64,000 bases of DNA, from contig CP129479.1 of the NCBI GenBank assembly GCA_030583865.1, positions 2,318,819 to 2,382,818 of the forward strand, given 5' to 3'. Position 1 is the first letter of the stretch; each line of letters opens with the position of its first letter. Below are positions 8,103-17,484 of this stretch, piece by piece. The notes under the pieces are model-generated. The model was given only the letters and a program-made list of their open reading frames with translations. It ran no database searches and was not told the origin of the DNA. A program made the translations under genes and the position numbers. The stretch is from Thermodesulfobacteriota bacterium. GTDB taxonomy: Bacteria > Desulfobacterota > GWC2-55-46.

Positions 8103-8789
8103 GTGAAGGTTATCCTCCTCAGGCACACGCCGGAGCCGGAGAAGACCGTCGCCATGGCGGCCCGGCTCTGCTATTCGGACTCCGGCATCCGTGAGATTGA
8201 GGAGAAGGTCTCGGGGATCTCCATCGAGAAGTTCCTCGGGAAGATCCTCAAGATGGGGCACCTTTCGGTCCTTGAGCACGCCTCCTTTACCTTCGGCATA
8301 GAAGGCATCTCAAGGGCCACGTCTCACCAGCTCGTGCGCCACAGGCTCGCCTCCTATTCCCAGCAAAGCCAGAGATACGTGACCGCCTCCGCCCCGGAGT
8401 ACGCGGTGCCGCACACAATCGCCTCGGACCCGGAAAAGAAAAAGCTCTTCGAAGGGGCCGTAAAGCGGGCCTACAGGGATTACAGGAAGCTCGTGGATAT
8501 GGGCATCCCGGCAGAGGACGCGAGGTACCTTCTCCCCAACGCCGCCTGCACCAAGATAATAGTCACGATGAACGCCCGGGAGCTATTGCATTTCTTAAGC
8601 CTCCGCTGCTGCGAAAGGGCCCAATGGGAGATCCGCGAGATGGCCGTCGAGATGCTCCGGTGCGTTAAAAACGTAGCCCCGTTCATATTCAGGGACTCGG
8701 GCCCGTCGTGCGTTAGCGGCAAATGCTCCGAGGGCGAGATGACCTGCGGCAAACCCAAAGAGACCAGGGAAAGGTTCAGGAGCCTGTAG
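8103..8789 (+). CDS. thyX: FAD-dependent thymidylate synthase ThyX
   Basis: A 228-residue protein with the ThyX signature RHRLASYSQQSQRY (RHR at 79-81, Ser at 89: the RHRx7S motif). ARYLLPNA and MNARELLHFLSLR follow at the expected distance. It methylates dUMP to dTMP using methylene-tetrahydrofolate and FAD/NADPH, replacing ThyA. It starts with GTG at 8103, 14 bases after rpmE, with GGAGGTCCG upstream. The tail after residue 205 (CSEGEMTCGKPKE) is Cys-rich and variable. Confidence 0.96.
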   Translation: MKVILLRHTPEPEKTVAMAARLCYSDSGIREIEEKVSGISIEKFLGKILKMGHLSVLEHASFTFGIEGISRATSHQLVRHRLASYSQQSQRYVTASAPEYAVPHTIASDPEKKKLFEGAVKRAYRDYRKLVDMGIPAEDARYLLPNAACTKIIVTMNARELLHFLSLRCCERAQWEIREMAVEMLRCVKNVAPFIFRDSGPSCVSGKCSEGEMTCGKPKETRERFRSL

Positions 8790-8865
8790 CCCGGCGGCGC
8801 GCTTCCTTTTCAGCCGTCCCGCGCAATCCGGCGCATGAATACGGGCCCTTTTCAGTATCCCGTTT

Positions 8866-8938
8866 TCCAAAGGGGGACTGAGGTGGATTAAAATTCAAGA
8901 TTAATCTCCCCTGCCCCTCTTTAGAAATGAGGGGCACT
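8866..8938. repeat. Repeat family E, copy 1 (AAAGGGGGA / CCCCTCTTT imperfect hairpin)
   Basis: The stretch contains TCCAAAGGGGGACTG, AATCTCCCCTGCCCCTCTTT and a GAAATGAGGGGCACTTGAT end. The block 63280-63355 has the same order of motifs (CTAAAGGGGGAGAGGGGGA, AATCTCCCCCGCCCCCTCTT, AAGAGGGGTTAT). It lies between thyX and prfA and has no coding capacity. It probably folds into a hairpin. Confidence 0.55.
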
Positions 8939-8950
8939 TGATATTCCAAA

Positions 8951-10024
8951 ATGATTGAAAAAAGACTTGAAGACATAGAAGCCCGGCACGCCGAGATTTC
9001 AGATATGCTGGCCCTCCCTGATGTGGCAGGAAACCCCGAGGTCTACCAGAAATACGCCAGGGAGCAGGCCGCTATCAATGATATAGTCGAGGCGTACAGG
9101 GAATTGAAGAGGCTCGACCGCGAACTAGCCGATAACAGGCAGATACTCGAAGGAAAGGACGCGGAGCTTAGGGAGCTTGCCAAAGAGGAGATACCGCTTC
9201 TCCAGGAAAAAAGGGAGGAGGTCTCAAAGGCCATTAAGATAATGCTCCTCCCAAAAGACCCCAATGACGAAAAGGGCATAATCCTCGAGATACGGGCCGG
9301 GGCGGGCGGGGAGGAATCGTCGCTCTTCGCCGGGGAGCTCTTCAGGATGTACTCGAGGTACGCCGAGCAGCGCGGCTGGAAGGTCGAGGTCATGAGCTCA
9401 AGCCCCACGGGCCTTAACGGCCTTAAGGAGGTCATAGCCTCCATAGAGGGCAAGGGCGCGTACTCGCGCTTCAAGTACGAGAGCGGGGTGCACCGCGTGC
9501 AGAGGGTCCCGGAGACAGAGGCATCCGGCAGGAGGCACACCTCCACCGTGACGGTCGCGGTCATGCCCGAGGCCGAGGACGTCGAGGTCGACATCCGCAT
9601 GGACGACATAAGGGTCGATACCTTCAGGTCGGGCGGGCACGGAGGACAGAACGTCAACAAGGTCGAGACCGCCGTCCGCATGACCCACATCCCCACGGGC
9701 GTGGTCGTGGCCTGCCAGGAGGAGAAGAGCCAGCACAAGAACCGGGAGAAGGCCTTCAAGGTATTGAAGGCCCGGATACTCGACATGAAGATACAGGAGC
9801 AGCAGAAAAAGATCGCGGCGGACAGGAAAACCCAGGTCGGCACCGGCGACAGGAGCGAGAAGATACGGACCTACAACTTCCCGCAGAACAGGGTCACGGA
9901 CCACAGGATAGGGCTTACGCTCCACAGGCTAACCGAGGTCATGGAGGGCGACCTCGACGAGCTTACGGACAGCCTCATAGGCTATTACCAGACCGAGGCC
10001 TTGAAGGAGCAAGGAGCGGCCTGA
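8951..10024 (+). CDS. prfA: Peptide chain release factor 1
   Basis: A 357-residue class I release factor. The tripeptide anticodon PET in [12 protein letters not shown] (PxT form) marks RF1, which reads UAA and UAG. The catalytic GGQ is in [12 protein letters not shown], with [19 protein letters not shown] downstream. The N-terminal coiled domain is complete (start [16 protein letters not shown]). RF1 is normally methylated on the GGQ Gln by PrmC, whose gene is often the next one but is not found here. Gene product acts at the ribosomal A site. Confidence 0.97.
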   Translation: MIEKRLEDIEARHAEISDMLALPDVAGNPEVYQKYAREQAAINDIVEAYRELKRLDRELADNRQILEGKDAELRELAKEEIPLLQEKREEVSKAIKIMLLPKDPNDEKGIILEIRAGAGGEESSLFAGELFRMYSRYAEQRGWKVEVMSSSPTGLNGLKEVIASIEGKGAYSRFKYESGVHRVQRVPETEASGRRHTSTVTVAVMPEAEDVEVDIRMDDIRVDTFRSGGHGGQNVNKVETAVRMTHIPTGVVVACQEEKSQHKNREKAFKVLKARILDMKIQEQQKKIAADRKTQVGTGDRSEKIRTYNFPQNRVTDHRIGLTLHRLTEVMEGDLDELTDSLIGYYQTEALKEQGAA

Positions 10025-10032
10025 AGCAACAA

Positions 10033-10436
10033 GGACCTTTTCCGCACTACCGTGCGGTTTTGAGGGTAAGGCTCGCTTGCTAGCCTCCTCCCCCACCCCG
10101 TGAACGGGCCCCTTAAGTCGCTTCGCTCCTGGCTTCCCCGGCCCGTTCACGCTCCGCCTCCCTTATGCAGCGCTCGCCTTACCCTCCGGGGTTTGTTTCA
10201 AGACAAAAAGAATCTCACTCGTTTTTGTTTTCTGCATTTCAAACCACCACGGGGCATAAGGCGGAGCGAACATAGGGTTGGAGGAGGGGCGGGCGAGGCG
10301 GGGCAGCAGGAGCGAGGCCAAAGGCCGAGCGACTTAAGGGCCGAGCCCGGAGGATGGAGGCGGAAGGGAGCGGAGCCTTATGCCCAAAAAGAGCGCGACA
10401 GCGCGATAAAGGGCTTTTTGCAACAAGGCTTAGTAC
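10033..10436. repeat. Large non-coding repeat family C, copy 1
   Basis: About 400 bases without a credible gene, matched in inverted orientation by 52797-53302. Shared blocks include CCGCACTACCGTGCGG at one end, CGTGAACGGGCCCCTTAAG, CCTTACCCTCCGGGGTTTG, a T/A-rich loop with GACAAAAAGAATC, GGCATAAGGCGGAGC and GCGCGACAGCGCGATAAAGG at the other end. It is built of nested inverted repeats (GTGAACGGGCC with GGCCCGTTCAC; GGGTAAGG with CCTTACCC). It fills the space between prfA and murA where prmC is frequently encoded. Confidence 0.75.
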
Positions 10437-10437
10437 A

Positions 10438-10474
10438 AGATTCTTCGGTCGCTAACACTCCCTCAGAATGACGA
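10438..10474. repeat. Repeat family D, half copy
   Basis: AGATTCTTCGGTCGC...CCTCAGAATGAC is one arm of the hairpin element seen complete at 13936-14022. This CATTCTGAGG/GAAGAATC type of repeat is widespread in bacterial genomes. It directly adjoins the large repeat C. Confidence 0.5.
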
Positions 10475-10659
10475 AAAAATCAGAAAGGCAGAGGCCGGGC
10501 AACATGGCGGTCTGAACGCATGGACTGCCCCCGTAAGGGTGAAACCCTCAAAAGTCTTAAATCGCCCTACCCTTCAAAAAGTTTTCAAATTCTTTCGTTC
10601 CATGATATTAATATCCGATATCCGGCAGGACATAATACCAAAAAGGGCTTTTTTCTGAG

Positions 10660-11964
10660 ATGGATAAGATACTAATCAGGGGCGGCAGGCGCCTCGTAGG
10701 GGAAGTCACGGTAGGAGGGGCGAAGAACGCTGTTCTGCCGCTCATGGCCGCATCTCTCCTCGTAGACGGCTGGATGACGATAACGAACGTCCCGAGGCTC
10801 AGGGACATAGACACCTTCAAGGTGCTCCTTGCCCACCTGGGCTCCGAGATATCCGGAGACGACGGGAACCGTACCTTGCGGATACGGACAAGGGACGTGG
10901 CCGCCCCCGAAGCCCCCTACGAGCTCGTAAAGACGATGCGTGCCGCCGTCCTCGTCCTCGGGCCGCTTGTCGCCCGGTTCAAGAGGGCAAGGGTGTCGCT
11001 GCCCGGCGGGTGCGCAATCGGGGCGAGGCCCATAGACCTGCACTTGAAAGGCCTTAAGGCCATGGGCGCGGAGGTCGAGATAGAGCACGGGTACGTGACC
11101 GTCTCAGCCGAAAGGCTCAGGGGAGCCAAGATTTACATGGACACGGTCACGGTCACGGGCACCGAGAATCTCATGCTCGCGGCCGTCCATGCCGATGGCA
11201 CCACCATATTGGAGAACGCGGCCCTTGAGCCCGAGGTCGTATGCCTCGCGGACGCGCTTAACGCCATGGGAGCGAGGATAACCGGGGCCGGGACTGACAC
11301 CATAAAAATAGAAGGGGTCGAGAAGCTACACCCCGTAGAGACGAGGGTCATACCGGACAGGATAGAGGCGGGCACCTTCATGGTCGCCGCGGCCATGACC
11401 AAGGGCAACGTCCTAATAAAGGACTGCCCGCACGAGCACCTCCATGCCCTTAACCTCAAGCTCAAGGAAGCTGGCACGGAGATAATCCAGGAGGACGGGG
11501 GCGTAAGGGTCATAGGCGACATACCCATAAGGAGCGTGGACGTTAAGACCCTCCCCTACCCCGGCTTTCCGACTGACATGCAGGCCCAGGTCATGGCCAT
11601 GATGGCCGTTGCGAGCGGCCTTTCGGTAATAACCGAGACGGTATTCGAGAACAGGTTCATGCACGTGGGAGAGCTTAAGAGGATGGGCGCGGACATAACC
11701 ATAGACGGCAGGAGCGCTGTCGTGAAGGGCGTAAAAAGATTGAGCGGCGCGCCCCTCATGGCCACGGACCTCCGCGCGAGCGCCTCCCTCATATTGGCCG
11801 GGCTTGTGGCAGACGGCCTTACCGAGGTATCTCGGATATACCACCTGGACCGCGGGTACGAAAAGATAGAAGAGAAGCTTATGGCGCTGGGTGCGGACAT
11901 AGAGCGGATAAAAAGCAAGGAGACCGCAGCCAGGGCCTCGAACCACGCAAAGGCGGAGGCGTGA
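10660..11964 (+). CDS. murA: UDP-N-acetylglucosamine 1-carboxyvinyltransferase
   Basis: A 434-residue protein with the MurA/EPSP synthase fold. The catalytic cysteine is Cys118 in [16 protein letters not shown], the fosfomycin target. The N-terminus [25 protein letters not shown] is canonical, as are NVPRLRDI and FPTDMQAQ. It transfers enolpyruvate from PEP to UDP-GlcNAc, the first committed step of peptidoglycan synthesis. The stop overlaps hisG (GTGATG), so murA heads the histidine operon here, as in several deltaproteobacteria. Confidence 0.97.
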   Translation: MDKILIRGGRRLVGEVTVGGAKNAVLPLMAASLLVDGWMTITNVPRLRDIDTFKVLLAHLGSEISGDDGNRTLRIRTRDVAAPEAPYELVKTMRAAVLVLGPLVARFKRARVSLPGGCAIGARPIDLHLKGLKAMGAEVEIEHGYVTVSAERLRGAKIYMDTVTVTGTENLMLAAVHADGTTILENAALEPEVVCLADALNAMGARITGAGTDTIKIEGVEKLHPVETRVIPDRIEAGTFMVAAAMTKGNVLIKDCPHEHLHALNLKLKEAGTEIIQEDGGVRVIGDIPIRSVDVKTLPYPGFPTDMQAQVMAMMAVASGLSVITETVFENRFMHVGELKRMGADITIDGRSAVVKGVKRLSGAPLMATDLRASASLILAGLVADGLTEVSRIYHLDRGYEKIEEKLMALGADIERIKSKETAARASNHAKAEA

Positions 11965-12638
11965 TGCCGGGCCGTGACGTACTTACCATAGCGCTCCCCA
12001 AGGGGCGGATACTCAAAGAGGCGGCCTCGCTCTTCAAGGCCGCTGGCGTCGACATCACCCCAGTGATGCAGGACGACCGGAGGCTCATCTTCGAGGACAT
12101 CGCGGACGGCCTCAGGTTCATGGTCATAAGGAGCCAGGACGTGCCCACGTACGTGGAGTACGGGGCAGCTGACATAGGCATCGCCGGTAAGGACGTGCTC
12201 CTTGAGCAGGCAAAGGACCTCTACGAGCCGCTCGACTTGAACATAGGCGTGTGCAGGATGATGGTCGCCGAGCCTGTCGAGCTCTCTGCCAGGGACAACC
12301 CCAAGCAGTGGACGCACATAAGGGTCGCGACCAAGTACCCGAACATCACCATGAACCACTTCTTAGGCAAAGGCATCCAGGTCGACATAATAAAGCTCTA
12401 CGGCTCCATAGAGCTTGCGCCGCTCCTCGGCCTCTCCGAAAGGATAGTGGACCTCGTGCAGACTGGCGAAACCTTGAGGAAAAACGGCCTCACCGAGGTC
12501 GAGCACATAATGCACATCTCGTCGAAGCTCGTCTGCAACAGGGCAAGCCTGAAGACCAAGCCCAGGCGCGTAAAGGAGCTCGTGGACGCGCTCGGGAGGT
12601 CGGTCGCGCAGAACGGACGGTCCGCCGTAAAGTCATGA
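11964..12638 (+). CDS. hisG: ATP phosphoribosyltransferase, short-form catalytic subunit
   Basis: A 224-residue HisG of the short type (LTIALPKGRILKEAASLFKAAG; RSQDVPTYVEYGAADIGIAGKDVL; GSIELAPLLGLSERIVDLVQTGETL). It condenses ATP with PRPP in the first histidine step. The C-terminal ACT-like regulatory domain of long HisG is absent, so it needs HisZ; a hisZ gene is present at 31928-32932. ATG 11964 overlaps the murA stop; GTG 11961 is an equally possible start. It overlaps hisD by four bases. Confidence 0.96.
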   Translation: MPGRDVLTIALPKGRILKEAASLFKAAGVDITPVMQDDRRLIFEDIADGLRFMVIRSQDVPTYVEYGAADIGIAGKDVLLEQAKDLYEPLDLNIGVCRMMVAEPVELSARDNPKQWTHIRVATKYPNITMNHFLGKGIQVDIIKLYGSIELAPLLGLSERIVDLVQTGETLRKNGLTEVEHIMHISSKLVCNRASLKTKPRRVKELVDALGRSVAQNGRSAVKS

Positions 12639-13933
12639 AGATAGTGTCTTCCAGTGACAAGGGATTCAGGACGCTCCTCGCCTCCATACTCCGGCGCGGC
12701 GACGAGGACACCTCCGCAGTCGAGGCCGCGGTAAAGGATATAATCAGCGCGGTAAAAACGCGCGGCGACAAGGCCCTCGTAGACTATACAAGCAAGTTCG
12801 ACAGGGCCGACATCGGCGGGAGGATAGAGGTCCCCAGGGCCGAGATAAAAAAAGCGGCCCGGTCCGTGCCGAAAAAAGAGCTCGAACTCATTGAGCTTGC
12901 CGCCTCGCGCATAAGGGCCTTTCACGAGCTCCAGAAAGAGAATTCGTGGTTTACGACGAGCCCGGACGGGACACTGCTGGGCTCAAAGGTAGCGCCCCTT
13001 GAGCGCGTCGGCATATACGTGCCGGGCGGCAAGGCGGCCTATCCTTCGACCGTCCTCATGAACGCCATCCCCGCGCGTGTCGCCGGTGTGGGCGAGGTCG
13101 TTATGGCCACTCCCCCGGGTAGAAACGGCATAAACCCGCTCGTCCTTGCGGCAGCCGACATTGCCGGGGTAGACAGGGTCTTCAGGGCGGGCGGGGCGCA
13201 GGCAATAGCCGCCCTCGCCTACGGCACCAGGACCGTGCCGAGGGTCGATAAGATTACCGGCCCGGGCAACATATATGTCGCCACGGCAAAAAGGCTCGTC
13301 TTCGGCGCGGTCGATATCGACATGATAGCCGGGCCGAGCGAGATACTAATAATAAACGACGGCACAGGCGACCCGTCCTGGATCGCGATGGACCTGCTCT
13401 CGCAGGCTGAGCACGACGAGTTAGCGTCGTCCATACTCGTAACCACCTCGCGCCGGATGGCAAAGGAGGTATCGGAAGAGGTCGGAAGGCAGATCAAGAA
13501 GCTAAAAAGGAAAGAGATAGCCGGGGCCTCGATAGAACGCTACGGCGTCATAATAACGGCAAAAGACCTTGCAGAGGCTGCGGACATATCGAACGGCATA
13601 GCGCCAGAGCACCTGGAACTTTTCGTCGAGCGGCCTTTCGAGCTTCTCGGTTCCATTAAAAACGCCGGCGCGGTATTCCTCGGCCACTACACGCCCGAGG
13701 CCGCAGGGGATTATATCGCGGGCCCTAACCACACGCTCCCTACAGGCGGCACGGCCCGCTTCTCATCCCCGCTGGGGGTGTACGATTTCGTAAAGAGGAT
13801 GAGCGTTGTAAGCTTCTCGCGCTCTTCCTTCGAGAAGCTCGGGGGGAGCGTAAAGAGGTTCGCGGACCTCGAAGGGCTCGAGGCCCACGGCCTGAGCGCG
13901 GCAAAGAGGCTCGGGCCGGGAAAGAAATCATAA
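12635..13933 (+). CDS. hisD: Histidinol dehydrogenase
   Basis: A 432-residue protein with the HisD signatures VGIYVPGGKAAYPSTVLMNAIPA, GGAQAIAALAYGT, KITGPGNIYVATAK, IAGPSEILII and the zinc/catalytic region SQAEHDELASS and NGIAPEHLEL, PNHTLPTGGTARF. It oxidises histidinol to histidine in two NAD-dependent steps. The ATG at 12635 overlaps the hisG stop (ATGA). Length is typical for the family. Confidence 0.97.
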   Translation: MKIVSSSDKGFRTLLASILRRGDEDTSAVEAAVKDIISAVKTRGDKALVDYTSKFDRADIGGRIEVPRAEIKKAARSVPKKELELIELAASRIRAFHELQKENSWFTTSPDGTLLGSKVAPLERVGIYVPGGKAAYPSTVLMNAIPARVAGVGEVVMATPPGRNGINPLVLAAADIAGVDRVFRAGGAQAIAALAYGTRTVPRVDKITGPGNIYVATAKRLVFGAVDIDMIAGPSEILIINDGTGDPSWIAMDLLSQAEHDELASSILVTTSRRMAKEVSEEVGRQIKKLKRKEIAGASIERYGVIITAKDLAEAADISNGIAPEHLELFVERPFELLGSIKNAGAVFLGHYTPEAAGDYIAGPNHTLPTGGTARFSSPLGVYDFVKRMSVVSFSRSSFEKLGGSVKRFADLEGLEAHGLSAAKRLGPGKKS

Positions 13934-13935
13934 TA

Positions 13936-14022
13936 ATGTCATTCTGAGGGGCGACGAAGAATCACTGAGCTTATTGACTCGCCGGCCCGGAGATTCTTCA
14001 CTTCGTTCAGAATGACCTTTTA
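13936..14022. repeat. Repeat family D hairpin between hisD and hisB
   Basis: GTCATTCTGAGG...GAAGAATCA and its inverted partner GATTCTTCACTTCGTTCAG AATGAC form a long imperfect hairpin inside the histidine operon. A half copy is at 10438-10474. The type is common in many bacterial genomes and its role is unknown; in an operon it could stabilise mRNA or cause partial termination. Confidence 0.6.
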
Positions 14023-14043
14023 TCTCTGATACGGAGTGCAATC

Positions 14044-14670
14044 ATGGCCCGCAAGGCGAAGATCGCAAGAAAGACCCGGGAGACGGACATAACCATCGAG
14101 GTAAACCTTGACGGCTCGGGAAAAGCGGACGTAAAGACGCCGCTCCCGTTCTTCGACCACATGCTCGCGAACATGGCAAGGCACGGCCTCCTTGACTTGA
14201 AGGTCCGCGCAAAGGGCGACATAGAGGTAGACTTCCACCACACGGTAGAGGACGTGGGCATAACCCTCGGCGAGGCCGTAAGGAAGGCCCTTGGGAAGAA
14301 CGCCGGGATAAGGAGGTGCGCCTCCGCGACCGTGCCCATGATGGACTCGCTCTCGACAGTCGTGCTGGACGCAAGCAACAGGCCCTATTTCAAGTTCAAC
14401 CAGACGAAGGCCTCTTTCTCGGTCAACGAGGTCTACTCCTCGGTCAAGGGCAATACCGTAGAGAAGACCTTCGACATGGGCCTCATGAAGGAGTTCATGA
14501 AGGCCCTCTCGAACAGCGCCGGGCTCGACCTCCACATAACCCTCCACTACGGGGAGGACATCCACCACGCGATAGAGTCCGTGTACAAGGCCCTGGGCCG
14601 GGCGCTCGGCGCGGCGACTGCCATAGACCCCAGGATAAAAGGGGTGCTCTCTACAAAGGGCAAGCTCTGA
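14044..14670 (+). CDS. hisB: Imidazoleglycerol-phosphate dehydratase
   Basis: A 208-residue monofunctional HisB with the Mn-binding motifs PFFDHMLANMARHG, DFHHTVEDVGI and the C-terminal DIHHAIESVYKALGRAL. It dehydrates imidazoleglycerol phosphate to imidazoleacetol phosphate. The histidinol phosphatase domain found in enteric HisB is absent, as in most bacteria. Its ATG (14044) is 21 bases after the D repeat. Confidence 0.97.
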   Translation: MARKAKIARKTRETDITIEVNLDGSGKADVKTPLPFFDHMLANMARHGLLDLKVRAKGDIEVDFHHTVEDVGITLGEAVRKALGKNAGIRRCASATVPMMDSLSTVVLDASNRPYFKFNQTKASFSVNEVYSSVKGNTVEKTFDMGLMKEFMKALSNSAGLDLHITLHYGEDIHHAIESVYKALGRALGAATAIDPRIKGVLSTKGKL

Positions 14671-14706
14671 GGAGCCGCCCTCCGCGTTCCCATACAAGAT
14701 TCGATT

Positions 14707-15315
14707 ATGATAGCGATAATAGATTACGACATGGGGAACCTCCGAAGCGTTGCCAAGGGCTTCGAAAGGGTCGGCGCGAATGCGCTTGTGACCAGGGACA
14801 GCCGCGCCATAATGGACGCGAGCCATTTGGTGCTTCCGGGTGTCGGAGCGTTCAAGGACTGCATGAGGAACCTGGAGGAATACGGGCTGGTGGAGCCCAT
14901 CCTAAAATCCATAGAAAAGGGAAAGCCGTTCCTCGGCATATGCCTGGGACTTCAGCTCCTTTTCGAGGAATCCGAGGAGTTCGGCCCGCATAAGGGCCTC
15001 GGGGTCATAAGGGGACGGGTGAAGCGATTTCCCGCCGCACAGGGGCTCAAGGTGCCGCACATGGGCTGGAACGAGGCCAGGAAAAAGAAGGGCTCGGCCC
15101 TTCTCGAAGGGATAGAGGACAATTCCTTCTTCTACTTCGTGCACTCGTACTACGCCTCTCCGGAGGACAGGTCGGTGGACCTTACCACCACCGAATACGG
15201 AGTGGAGTTCACGAGCGCGATAGAGCGGGATAACGTCATGGCCTGCCAGTTCCACCCTGAAAAGAGCCAGAAGACGGGCCTCAAGGTGCTCGATAATTTC
15301 AGCAGGATGCGCTAA
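14707..15315 (+). CDS. hisH: Imidazole glycerol phosphate synthase, glutaminase subunit
   Basis: A 202-residue class I glutamine amidotransferase. The nucleophile is Cys79 in FLGICLGLQLLFEES, the oxyanion region is LPGVGAFKDCM, and the His/Glu pair is in CQFHPEKSQ near the C-terminus. It supplies ammonia to HisF. Spacing to hisA is 13 bases, with AGGGAGGCAGG as the ribosome site of hisA. Confidence 0.96.
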   Translation: MIAIIDYDMGNLRSVAKGFERVGANALVTRDSRAIMDASHLVLPGVGAFKDCMRNLEEYGLVEPILKSIEKGKPFLGICLGLQLLFEESEEFGPHKGLGVIRGRVKRFPAAQGLKVPHMGWNEARKKKGSALLEGIEDNSFFYFVHSYYASPEDRSVDLTTTEYGVEFTSAIERDNVMACQFHPEKSQKTGLKVLDNFSRMR

Positions 15316-15328
15316 AGGGAGGCAGGAA

Positions 15329-16051
15329 ATGATAATTTTCCCTGCAATAGACATAAAGAACGGCAGGTGCGTGCGCCTTACGCAGGGCCGGATGGAGGAC
15401 GAGACCGTCTACTCGGACGAGCCCTGGGAAGTGGCGAAGAGGTGGGAGTCCCTGGGCGCGTCGGTCATACACCTTGTCGACCTTGACGGCGCGGTCGAGG
15501 GCAATGCCCGGAACCTGCCTGTCATAAAGAAGATAATCTCCAACATAAAGATTCCCGTGCAGATAGGCGGCGGCATAAGGGACGTAAAGACCGCAGAGAC
15601 CTATGTATCCATCCCAGGCGTAAAGAGGATCATAATCGGCACGGCGGCCTACGAGAACCCGGCGCTCGTCCACACCCTCACCCGCAAGTACCCGGGGAGG
15701 GTCGCGGTCGGCATAGACGCGAAGAACGGGAAAGTGGCCATAAAGGGGTGGGTCACCGTCACCGACGAGCGGGCTTCCGAGTTCGCTAAGAAGCTCGAAG
15801 GCGCGGGGGTCGCCTGCATCATCTACACCGACATCTCCCGTGACGGGATGCTTGCCGGGCCGAACGTAGAGGCGACGAGGGAGATGGCCGAAAGCGTGAA
15901 TATCCCGGTCGTGGCCTCGGGCGGCATATCGGCCATCGCGGACATCGAATCATACAGGGGCGTGCCCCTCGAGGGCATGATCATCGGCAAAGCGCTCTAT
16001 TCCGGCGCAATCGACCTCGGAGAGGCGATAAAAGCCGCGGGAAATCTTTAG
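15329..16051 (+). CDS. hisA: ProFAR isomerase (phosphoribosylformimino-AICAR-P isomerase)
   Basis: A 240-residue beta/alpha barrel: FPAIDIKNGRCVRL with catalytic Asp8, QIGGGIRD, and the second acid in YTDISRDGMLAGPN, with VASGGISAIADI binding phosphate. It catalyses the Amadori rearrangement of ProFAR to PRFAR. Its TAG stop (16049-16051) is also the first bases of a family B repeat that separates it from hisF. Confidence 0.96.
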   Translation: MIIFPAIDIKNGRCVRLTQGRMEDETVYSDEPWEVAKRWESLGASVIHLVDLDGAVEGNARNLPVIKKIISNIKIPVQIGGGIRDVKTAETYVSIPGVKRIIIGTAAYENPALVHTLTRKYPGRVAVGIDAKNGKVAIKGWVTVTDERASEFAKKLEGAGVACIIYTDISRDGMLAGPNVEATREMAESVNIPVVASGGISAIADIESYRGVPLEGMIIGKALYSGAIDLGEAIKAAGNL

Positions 16052-16203
16052 CAGCTTGATGAAGAACTCTATTTTTATTCAGGCTGCTCAAAAAGCTCCA
16101 GATGCGAGGCGTCGAGGAGCGAGGAATGAGGCGTACTTTTCGTGTACGCCGCAGTGACGAGTGACGAAACAACGACGCAGATGGACTTTTTGAGCAGCCT
16201 ATA
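16046..16203. repeat. Repeat family B, copy 1, between hisA and hisF
   Basis: The element runs from TTTAGCAGCTTG through CAGGCTGCTCAAAAAGCTCC, GCGTACTTTTCGTGTACGCC and GCAGATGGACTTTTTGAGCAG CCT. The outer ends AGGCTGCTCAAAAAG and CTTTTTGAGCAGCCT are inverted repeats and the centre is a palindrome. Related copies are at 24638-24773, 44675-44830 and 55441-55573. It splits the hisA-hisF pair and ends two bases before the hisF start. Confidence 0.8.
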
Positions 16204-16204
16204 G

Positions 16205-16972
16205 ATGCTTACCAAAAGGATAATACCCTGCCTGGACGTCAAGGACGGCCGGGTGGTAAAGGGCGTAAGCTTCCTCGAGCTACGGGACGCGGGAGACCCT
16301 GTCGAGTCGGCCAAGGCCTACGAGGAGCAGGGCGCGGACGAGCTCGTCTTCCTCGACATTACCGCCTCGCACGAGGAGAGAAAGACCATCCTCGACGTGG
16401 TCGAGAAGACGGCCTCCGAGGTCTTCATGCCGCTTACCGTGGGCGGCGGCATAAGGACGCTCGGCGACATAAGGGAGCTTCTGCACGCCGGGACAGACAA
16501 GGTCTCGATAAATACGACCGCGGTCGAGGACCCGGACTTCGTAAGGCGCGCCTCCGAGCGCTTCGGCAGCCAATGCATAGTCGTCGCCATAGACGCGAAG
16601 AGAGCGGGCAACGGCTGGGAGGTCTTCACCCACGGCGGGAGGAAACCGCGCGGCCTCGACGTTGTAGAATGGGCGCGGAAGGTCGAGTCCCTCGGCGCCG
16701 GGGAGATACTCCTTACGAGCATGGACAGGGACGGGACCAAAGACGGCTACGACCTGGAGCTTACGAGGGCAGTTTCGCTTGCCACCTCCATACCGGTCAT
16801 CGCATCTGGCGGGGCAGGCACACTGGAGCACATGTACGAGGCGTTCGAGGCCGGGCTCGCGGACGCGGCGCTCGCGGCCTCCATCTTCCACTTCGGGGTC
16901 TTCACCATACCGGAGACAAAGGAATACCTTAAGAGGAAGGGCGTAAGGGTGCGCCCGCCCGGGAAGGGATGA
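16205..16972 (+). CDS. hisF: Imidazole glycerol phosphate synthase, cyclase subunit
   Basis: A 255-residue barrel with Asp11 in [17 protein letters not shown] and Asp130-region [15 protein letters not shown] as catalytic acids, plus [11 protein letters not shown] and [13 protein letters not shown]. It closes the imidazole ring using ammonia from HisH and releases AICAR. The ATG follows the repeat B end by one or two bases, so no ordinary Shine-Dalgarno sequence is visible; translation may depend on repeat-derived sequence. Its stop overlaps the next gene (ATGA). Confidence 0.96.
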   Translation: MLTKRIIPCLDVKDGRVVKGVSFLELRDAGDPVESAKAYEEQGADELVFLDITASHEERKTILDVVEKTASEVFMPLTVGGGIRTLGDIRELLHAGTDKVSINTTAVEDPDFVRRASERFGSQCIVVAIDAKRAGNGWEVFTHGGRKPRGLDVVEWARKVESLGAGEILLTSMDRDGTKDGYDLELTRAVSLATSIPVIASGGAGTLEHMYEAFEAGLADAALAASIFHFGVFTIPETKEYLKRKGVRVRPPGKG

Positions 16973-17481
16973 AAAAAAAGAACGACGGGTTCCTTAAATT
17001 CATCATAGCCTACAAAATCGTCCTCGGGATAGCCGAGGTGGCCGTGGGCTTGAGCATCTACAGGCACCTCGGGGCGGACGTCCAGGAGGCCCTGACCGTA
17101 ATGGCAGTGAACCTCAACCTCGACGCCGACAACAGGTTCATAGGCGCGGTCATAAGCAGGGCCGGCATGATGGGAAGCGGGACCCTGAAGCTCATGGTCG
17201 GGGTCGTCCTCTTCCTCGGGGTGCTCAACTTCTTCGAGTGCGCGGGCCTGTACTTGAGGCAGCGCTGGGCCGAATGGACGACCGTCTTTACGACCGGCAT
17301 ATTCATACCCTTCGAAATATACGAGATATTGGACGAACCGACCCTTTTCCGGACGGCTATCCTCGCGATAAACATAGCTATTGTCTACTATCTCGCCAAG
17401 CACAAGGAACTTTTCGGCAGGCGTCCCCGTGCCGCGCACAACCCCCGTAAGCCGTCTTATACCAATCCCGCCAGCAAATAA
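16969..17481 (+). CDS. DUF2127-like integral membrane protein
   Basis: A 170-residue protein with about four hydrophobic segments (near residues 12-28, 64-90, 100-118, 126-144). The central pattern [28 protein letters not shown] fits the DUF2127 family, whose function is unknown. The Arg/Pro-rich tail is probably cytoplasmic. The start overlaps the hisF stop (ATGA), so it is expressed with the histidine genes, though a role in histidine synthesis is not implied. Confidence 0.8.
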   Translation: MKKKNDGFLKFIIAYKIVLGIAEVAVGLSIYRHLGADVQEALTVMAVNLNLDADNRFIGAVISRAGMMGSGTLKLMVGVVLFLGVLNFFECAGLYLRQRWAEWTTVFTTGIFIPFEIYEILDEPTLFRTAILAINIAIVYYLAKHKELFGRRPRAAHNPRKPSYTNPASK

Positions 17482-17484
17482 AAC

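Noticed and set aside
10100-10471. Open frame of 123 codons within repeat C
   Set aside because: The reading frame is not preserved in the second copy and the product is Arg/Pro-rich low complexity.
14020-14826. Minus-strand open frame of 268 codons opposite hisB
   Set aside because: hisB on the plus strand is certain; the antisense product has no recognisable motif and crosses the hisB-hisH junction.
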